Assembly (NCBI RefSeq): GCF_024029675.1
Contig: NZ_CP097121.1
Span: 1 to 64,000, forward strand
Length of the DNA: 64,000 bases
Origin: Fructilactobacillus carniphilus
GTDB taxonomy: Bacteria; Bacillota; Bacilli; Lactobacillales; Lactobacillaceae
Direction of reading: 5' to 3'
Both the position numbers and the translations under genes were made by a program. Shown here one piece after another: positions 60,217 to 64,000 of this stretch. A model generated the notes under the pieces. The model made no database searches. It was not told the origin of the DNA and worked only from the letters and a program-made list of their open reading frames with translations. The stretch's first letter is position 1. The number at the start of each line of letters is the position of its first letter.

Positions 60217-62079
60217 CTAATTTAATTTTGCCATTTCTTCCCGAATCTTGGCACTATCGTCCGTATCGGTAGAGAAAATAATTTTGTCACCTAGGCGCAG
60301 GATGGTATCTCCAGTGGGTTGGATAATTTGTTTGTCTCGGAAGATCCGGTTGACGGTAATGCCTTCCCCAAACGGGAGGTCTTTAATGCGCGTGCCGACA
60401 AATTTCCGGTTCTGGAGATTAACTTCGTGCAGTTCGATGCTGTTGGATTTAATCATGTTGAAGGTTGATGGGACCTCAATCATTTCGCGCAGCATGGCAA
60501 TGTTAATGGCAAAGGTGTTGTAAACTTCCACCCCGAGGCTGGTAAGTTCCTTTTCGTGTTTGTTTAAAATATTGCGGTCCTCAAACCGGGCAATCACCCG
60601 TTTGACCCCGTATTGCTTAGCAGCCTTCGCCAACCGGTAGTTCGTTTCCGAATCAAAGTAGGCAAAAACGGCAATGTCACAGTCGAAGTCAGCTTGGTTA
60701 ATTAGCTGTTGGACGTCCAAACTCGGTAACAAGTGGACGTTTTTAGCTTCTCTGTGAAAGGTTTTGAAATTTTGCTCATGATCCGTGTAGATATTGACGT
60801 CGTACCAACTTTTCTCTAACTGTTGGGCAACGGGCATGGTGGTGAGGTTCACCCCAAAGATATTGACCTTTAGTTTGTGGTAAATATCAGCCTTCGGGTT
60901 GAAGAAGTGGTTGAACGCCAGGGGTCCAATTAAACAGGTGATGATGGCGGCCAGTAAGAAGGCCCCGGATTGTTGGCTGGTTAGGACCTTCATGTTGTTG
61001 GCCACGCTCAAGATGGCTAGCACCATGGTTAAAGTGGTCATTGGTAGTGCCATCCCGGCAATCGAGTTCTGGCGGTTAAACCGGAGCCGGAAAATTGGGT
61101 AGAGCCCCATTTTGGCAATTAAGTATCCCAATAAAATTAAGGGAATTAGCAAGAGCGCCTTGGGATCCCCCAGGATTTTTTTAAGGTCTAGACCAACTCC
61201 GCTCATAATGAAGAAGATGGGAATGAAGAACCCGTACCCAATGGAATCTAGTTTGTCCTTGGTTGATTCGGATGGTTTCAAGAGTTTGTAAACCATCCCA
61301 CCGACAAAGGCCCCCAGGACGGCTTCAGAACCCACCGTCACAGCTACCACGGAAAGCAGGGCAATGATGAAGAAGGCGAGCCGAACGTCGATTTGCGTGG
61401 TGGATTTATTAATCTTATCGAAGTAATCAAAGAAGTTGTGAAACCGCATTAAAATCAAGGCAGCGACCGCAAAGAGAATTAAAATCAGCCACAGTGACTT
61501 GGAATCTGATCCAAAGATGGACGCGTAAATGGTTAAGCCAAAGACTGGCACGATTTCTCCGAGCGCCGAGATTAGCAAAATAGTCTGCCCAAAGGGAGTA
61601 CTGAGCGCGCTGCGTTCCTTGAGGGCCGCCAGTACAATCCCTAATGAAATGGTCATAAACAGAATGGAGGCCAGCCAGACGTCACTGAACATCCCAGTGA
61701 TTTTGGTCAGGTACCCGAGCGCAAAGGAAAGGACTACAATCGTCAGGTAACCGTAAATGGCTAAGCGCACCGGCGTGTACTTGGACACCTGTTGCCGAGC
61801 CTTTTGTTCCAGTTGACTGGGGTTTTTGGTCTTCGGTCGAAACAGGTCAAAATCGATTTCAATCCCACTTAGAAACAGCAGGATAATCACCCCAATGCTT
61901 GATAGGGACGATAAAATGGTATCATGCGGATTGATCCAGTTCAAAAGACTGGGACCGAGAATAATTCCGACCAGGATTTCTACGACGGACGTCGGTAACG
62001 CAGAAATTTTGAAGCGGCTGAGCAGCAAGGGAATTAACAGGGCTGCCAGTAAGATAATCACTAAGGACAGTTGGTTCAT
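60217..62079 (-). CDS. CPA2-family cation/proton antiporter with C-terminal TrkA-N/TrkA-C domains
   Basis: A 620-residue transporter. The first 400 residues form about 12-13 membrane helices with the CPA2 motifs TSVVEILVGIILGPSLL and GAFVGGMVYKL. A TrkA-N (RCK, NAD-binding) domain follows (about 405-520, NIFGVNLTTMPVAQQLEKS ... RVIARFEDRNIL; the glycines of the classic GxGxxG are less clear), then a TrkA-C domain (about 540-615, with TRIKDLPFGEGITVNRIFRDKQIIQPTGDTIL). It resembles KefB/KefC, K+/H+ antiporters gated by cytosolic ligands. The direction and ion are inferred. Confidence 0.92.
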   Translation of the reverse strand: MNQLSLVIILLAALLIPLLLSRFKISALPTSVVEILVGIILGPSLLNWINPHDTILSSLSSIGVIILLFLSGIEIDFDLFRPKTKNPSQLEQKARQQVSKYTPVRLAIYGYLTIVVLSFALGYLTKITGMFSDVWLASILFMTISLGIVLAALKERSALSTPFGQTILLISALGEIVPVFGLTIYASIFGSDSKSLWLILILFAVAALILMRFHNFFDYFDKINKSTTQIDVRLAFFIIALLSVVAVTVGSEAVLGAFVGGMVYKLLKPSESTKDKLDSIGYGFFIPIFFIMSGVGLDLKKILGDPKALLLIPLILLGYLIAKMGLYPIFRLRFNRQNSIAGMALPMTTLTMVLAILSVANNMKVLTSQQSGAFLLAAIITCLIGPLAFNHFFNPKADIYHKLKVNIFGVNLTTMPVAQQLEKSWYDVNIYTDHEQNFKTFHREAKNVHLLPSLDVQQLINQADFDCDIAVFAYFDSETNYRLAKAAKQYGVKRVIARFEDRNILNKHEKELTSLGVEVYNTFAINIAMLREMIEVPSTFNMIKSNSIELHEVNLQNRKFVGTRIKDLPFGEGITVNRIFRDKQIIQPTGDTILRLGDKIIFSTDTDDSAKIREEMAKLN

Positions 62080-62165
62080 AAGTTCCTCCGTTTGGTTGTG
62101 AAATTAAAAGATTCACAGTTAGTTATAAAAGATTTTACCTGATTTGTCCACGAGAATGTTAAGAA

Positions 62166-62214
62166 AAAATAAAAAGCGGCTTGCTCCGCCCCAAAACGGG
62201 AGCAGCAAACCGCT
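62166..62214 (-). terminator. Terminator of ldhD
   Basis: On the minus strand AGCGGTTTGCTGCTCC pairs with GGAGCAAGCCGCT across a short loop, followed by TTTTTATTTTTTC. It lies between ldhD and the antiporter gene. Confidence 0.85.
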
Positions 62215-62230
62215 AGTTAAACCCTTAAAT

Positions 62231-63229
62231 TTAAAGGTTTACTTCTTTATCAGATTTTCCGGTGGTTAACAGGGATAAGTTAGCATCCATGGCAAATTGA
62301 ACCATGTTCTTAACGGCGACCTTCGTGTAGAAGGCGATGTGTGGCGTAATTAAAACGTTATCGCGTTGCATCAAGTCCTTGAGCCGAGCGTCTGGAATCT
62401 TGTCGAAGCTACCGAAGTTGGTGTTAAAGACGCCCACTTCGTCTTCGTAAACGTCCAGGGCGGCACCAGCAATTTTACCACTGTCTAAACCACGAATTAA
62501 AGCATCGGTATCAATTAAGGAACCCCGAGCGGCGTTGATAATCCGAATACCAGGTTTCATTTGCCCAATGGTTTCATCGTTAATCATGTGGTCATTTTCT
62601 TTTAAAGCGGGGGCGTGCAAAGTCAAAATGTCGGAGTTTGCGTATAACTCTGCTGGGGTATCAACGTAGATGCCTTCTTTTTGCAGTTCAGAGTTGGGGA
62701 ATGGATCGTAGGCAATGACCTTAGCGCCAAAGCCCTTCACAATCTTAACCACTTCGCGTCCAATTCGACCGGTGGCGTAAACCCCGACCGTTTGTTGGTT
62801 CATTTCTTCGGCAATGTCTGGAGCCCAGGTTAAGTCCCCGTGCCGCATTTTATCTTCAAATTTTTTCGTATTTCTGAGGAGCCGCATCATTTCGGTCACG
62901 GCTAGTTCAGCAATTGCAGATGGAGAATAAGCCGGAACGTTAGTAACGTGAATGTCGTTAGCCTTGGCAGCGTCAGCATCGACGTTATCAACTCCCACGT
63001 TTCGTAAGGAGAGCGCGTGGACCCCGTATTGACCTAGTTGGTCTAATACTGCCTTGGTGTAAGGCTTTTGTTGGTAAGCGACGACCCCGTCAAAGCCTTC
63101 TGCTTCTTTGACCGTGTCTTCATCAAGGAGCTGGGATTCACTTTTGACCTCAACGTCTGGGTGTTGTGCTTCCCAGTCCTTTAAATATGGTGCTTCATCG
63201 TCACGAATTCCGTAAGCAATAATCTTCAT
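62231..63229 (-). CDS. ldhD: D-lactate dehydrogenase
   Basis: Reduces pyruvate to D-lactate with NADH. The 332 residues follow the D-2-hydroxyacid dehydrogenase pattern: the NAD motif GVYATGRIGREVVKI near 150, the catalytic Arg in NAARGSLIDT near 235, Glu in DVYEDEVG and His in ITPHIAFYT near 296. The protein closely follows the LdhD signature (VDNVDADAAK, KMRHGDLTW). An NAD(H)-dependent 2-hydroxyisocaproate dehydrogenase is the alternative, but the fit to LdhD is better. It is single, under its own promoter. Confidence 0.92.
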   Translation of the reverse strand: MKIIAYGIRDDEAPYLKDWEAQHPDVEVKSESQLLDEDTVKEAEGFDGVVAYQQKPYTKAVLDQLGQYGVHALSLRNVGVDNVDADAAKANDIHVTNVPAYSPSAIAELAVTEMMRLLRNTKKFEDKMRHGDLTWAPDIAEEMNQQTVGVYATGRIGREVVKIVKGFGAKVIAYDPFPNSELQKEGIYVDTPAELYANSDILTLHAPALKENDHMINDETIGQMKPGIRIINAARGSLIDTDALIRGLDSGKIAGAALDVYEDEVGVFNTNFGSFDKIPDARLKDLMQRDNVLITPHIAFYTKVAVKNMVQFAMDANLSLLTTGKSDKEVNL

Positions 63230-63260
63230 GATTAATTTCCTCCTTTGCTTTTACGCCCTC

Positions 63261-63291
63261 ATTATAGCATTTTCACCGCGCCAAATTTCAA
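63261..63291 (-). promoter_or_regulatory. ldhD promoter
   Basis: On the minus strand TTGAAA (plus 63286-63291) and TATAAT (plus 63261-63266), separated by 19 bases, about 35 bases upstream of the ldhD start. Confidence 0.6.
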
Positions 63292-63300
63292 GGATTCGCC

Positions 63301-63936
63301 TCAGGAATTTGGGGTCGGTAAACCCAGCCATTTGAGCCAACTTGGCGTGAAGAAACGTTCCAGGTTGTGGGTCAGCACCAGAGTTTCTTGCTGGGGATAA
63401 TCGTGCTTGAGAATGTCACAGACGGTGGCATAAAAGGAGAAGGCGTGGAAGTGGAGTTCCTGGTAATTAAACTGGAAGGTAATTGCGATGATCCCCCGTT
63501 CCTGCATCACGCTAATGACCTGGATGATCTTGGTAGTAAAGTACTGGGTGGCAATTTCTGCGAGCTGGTCGTAGCGGGAACCATCGGTCCGAAAGAGAAG
63601 GAGCTGCTTTAGTTCGGAGTCCTGGTAGAGCGCGCTAATCACCTGATCGAGGTTTAAGACCGTTTTCTGCCAAAAGGAAGCTGCGTTGTGTCGCGTAAGT
63701 TGATCTAAGCCATGCTGTAGTTGGTGTTCATAATCAGTCGTGAGCTGCTTAAACAACGGGGCAATGAGTTCGTCCAGCAACTCAGCTTTAGATGCAAAGT
63801 ATTGATAAAAGGCGCCGGTAGTGCGATGAGCTTTACGACAAATTTCTCTGAGGGTCGTTTGTTCGTAGCCGTGCTCTAAAAAGGCCGCTAAGCCTGCTTG
63901 TAACAGCAGATCGTGAGTAGATTGTTTAGTCGTCAT
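63301..63936 (-). CDS. TetR/AcrR-family regulator at the window edge
   Basis: A 211-residue repressor with a classical helix-turn-helix (about 24-48, TTLREICRKAHRTTGAFYQYFASKAELLD) and a ligand-binding C-terminal domain. AGGAG lies 7 bases before ATG 63936. A 13-base palindrome (63973-63985) upstream is a good candidate for its own operator. The controlled gene is likely divergent and outside the window. Confidence 0.88.
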   Translation of the reverse strand: MTTKQSTHDLLLQAGLAAFLEHGYEQTTLREICRKAHRTTGAFYQYFASKAELLDELIAPLFKQLTTDYEHQLQHGLDQLTRHNAASFWQKTVLNLDQVISALYQDSELKQLLLFRTDGSRYDQLAEIATQYFTTKIIQVISVMQERGIIAITFQFNYQELHFHAFSFYATVCDILKHDYPQQETLVLTHNLERFFTPSWLKWLGLPTPNS

Positions 63937-63972
63937 GAAAAAACTCCTAGATAAATGGTTGCGATAATTTAG

Positions 63973-63985
63973 ATAACAGTGTTAT
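63973..63985. promoter_or_regulatory. Palindromic operator candidate upstream of the TetR gene
   Basis: ATAACA-G-TGTTAT is a perfect odd palindrome about 37 bases upstream of the TetR start codon and overlaps TATAAC-like -10 sequence on the minus strand. TetR proteins commonly repress themselves through such sites. Confidence 0.6.
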
Positions 63986-64000
63986 ATTATTAAACGAAAT

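Overview
This window is chromosomal DNA from a Gram-positive, low-to-moderate GC lactic acid bacterium of the family Lactobacillaceae. The evidence is the peptidase set (PepO, PepT, proline iminopeptidase), an NAD-dependent D-lactate dehydrogenase, xylulokinase, a sortase-anchored LysM/LPQTG surface protein, a T-box leader, several lactobacillus-type families of unknown function and strong AGGAGG ribosome binding sites. I cannot name the genus with confidence. Most genes share one composition. A few stretches are clearly AT-rich and look acquired: about 750-4100, 28800-33000 and 44140-44960.

Layout. 1-5800: a type I restriction-modification locus (hsdR cut by the window edge, hsdM, hsdS, a tyrosine recombinase and an inverted silent hsdS copy). 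It has the architecture of a DNA-inversion specificity switch, and the expressed hsdS carries a one-base frameshift. 5945-13542: methionine aminopeptidase, a membrane protein, a hydrolase that seems to have lost its serine nucleophile, PepO, and a three-gene glycine-betaine ABC importer. 13743-20000: two tandem VIT-family transporters, a DUF3290-DUF421 fusion, a PerR-like Fur regulator and a nuclease-helicase fusion. 20010-28185: asparaginase with a four-repeat protein of unknown function, an aldo-keto reductase, a TetR regulator divergent from an SDR/MDR oxidoreductase pair, and an FAD protein.

28233-33049 is the main accessory region. After tRNA-Arg(UCG) and a small membrane protein come the end of an ISL3-type insertion sequence, a two-gene operon of a Dam-type adenine methyltransferase followed by an OLD-family ATPase/TOPRIM nuclease, and then a decayed ISL3 transposase. 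The methylase-OLD pair is the best candidate for an undescribed defence system here. 33767-35269: a T-box leader that reads as glycine-specific, in front of a glyA gene broken by one in-frame stop codon.

35347-64000 is mostly core metabolism and transport: ABC exporter, Ogt, PepT, LPQTG surface protein, a lone serine recombinase, two CPBP membrane proteases, two HTH-membrane regulators, a SAP/DUF6434 protein, asnB, UspA, a PEBP-like protein, an APC permease, a VOC protein, an ABC-F protein, adenosine deaminase, proline iminopeptidase, two CPA2 antiporters, a guanylate-kinase-like protein, a low-complexity exported protein with its DUF6681 neighbour, xylulokinase, D-lactate dehydrogenase and a TetR regulator at the edge. 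Many convergent gene pairs share clear bidirectional hairpin terminators. Several promoters carry palindromes or direct repeats that look like operators.
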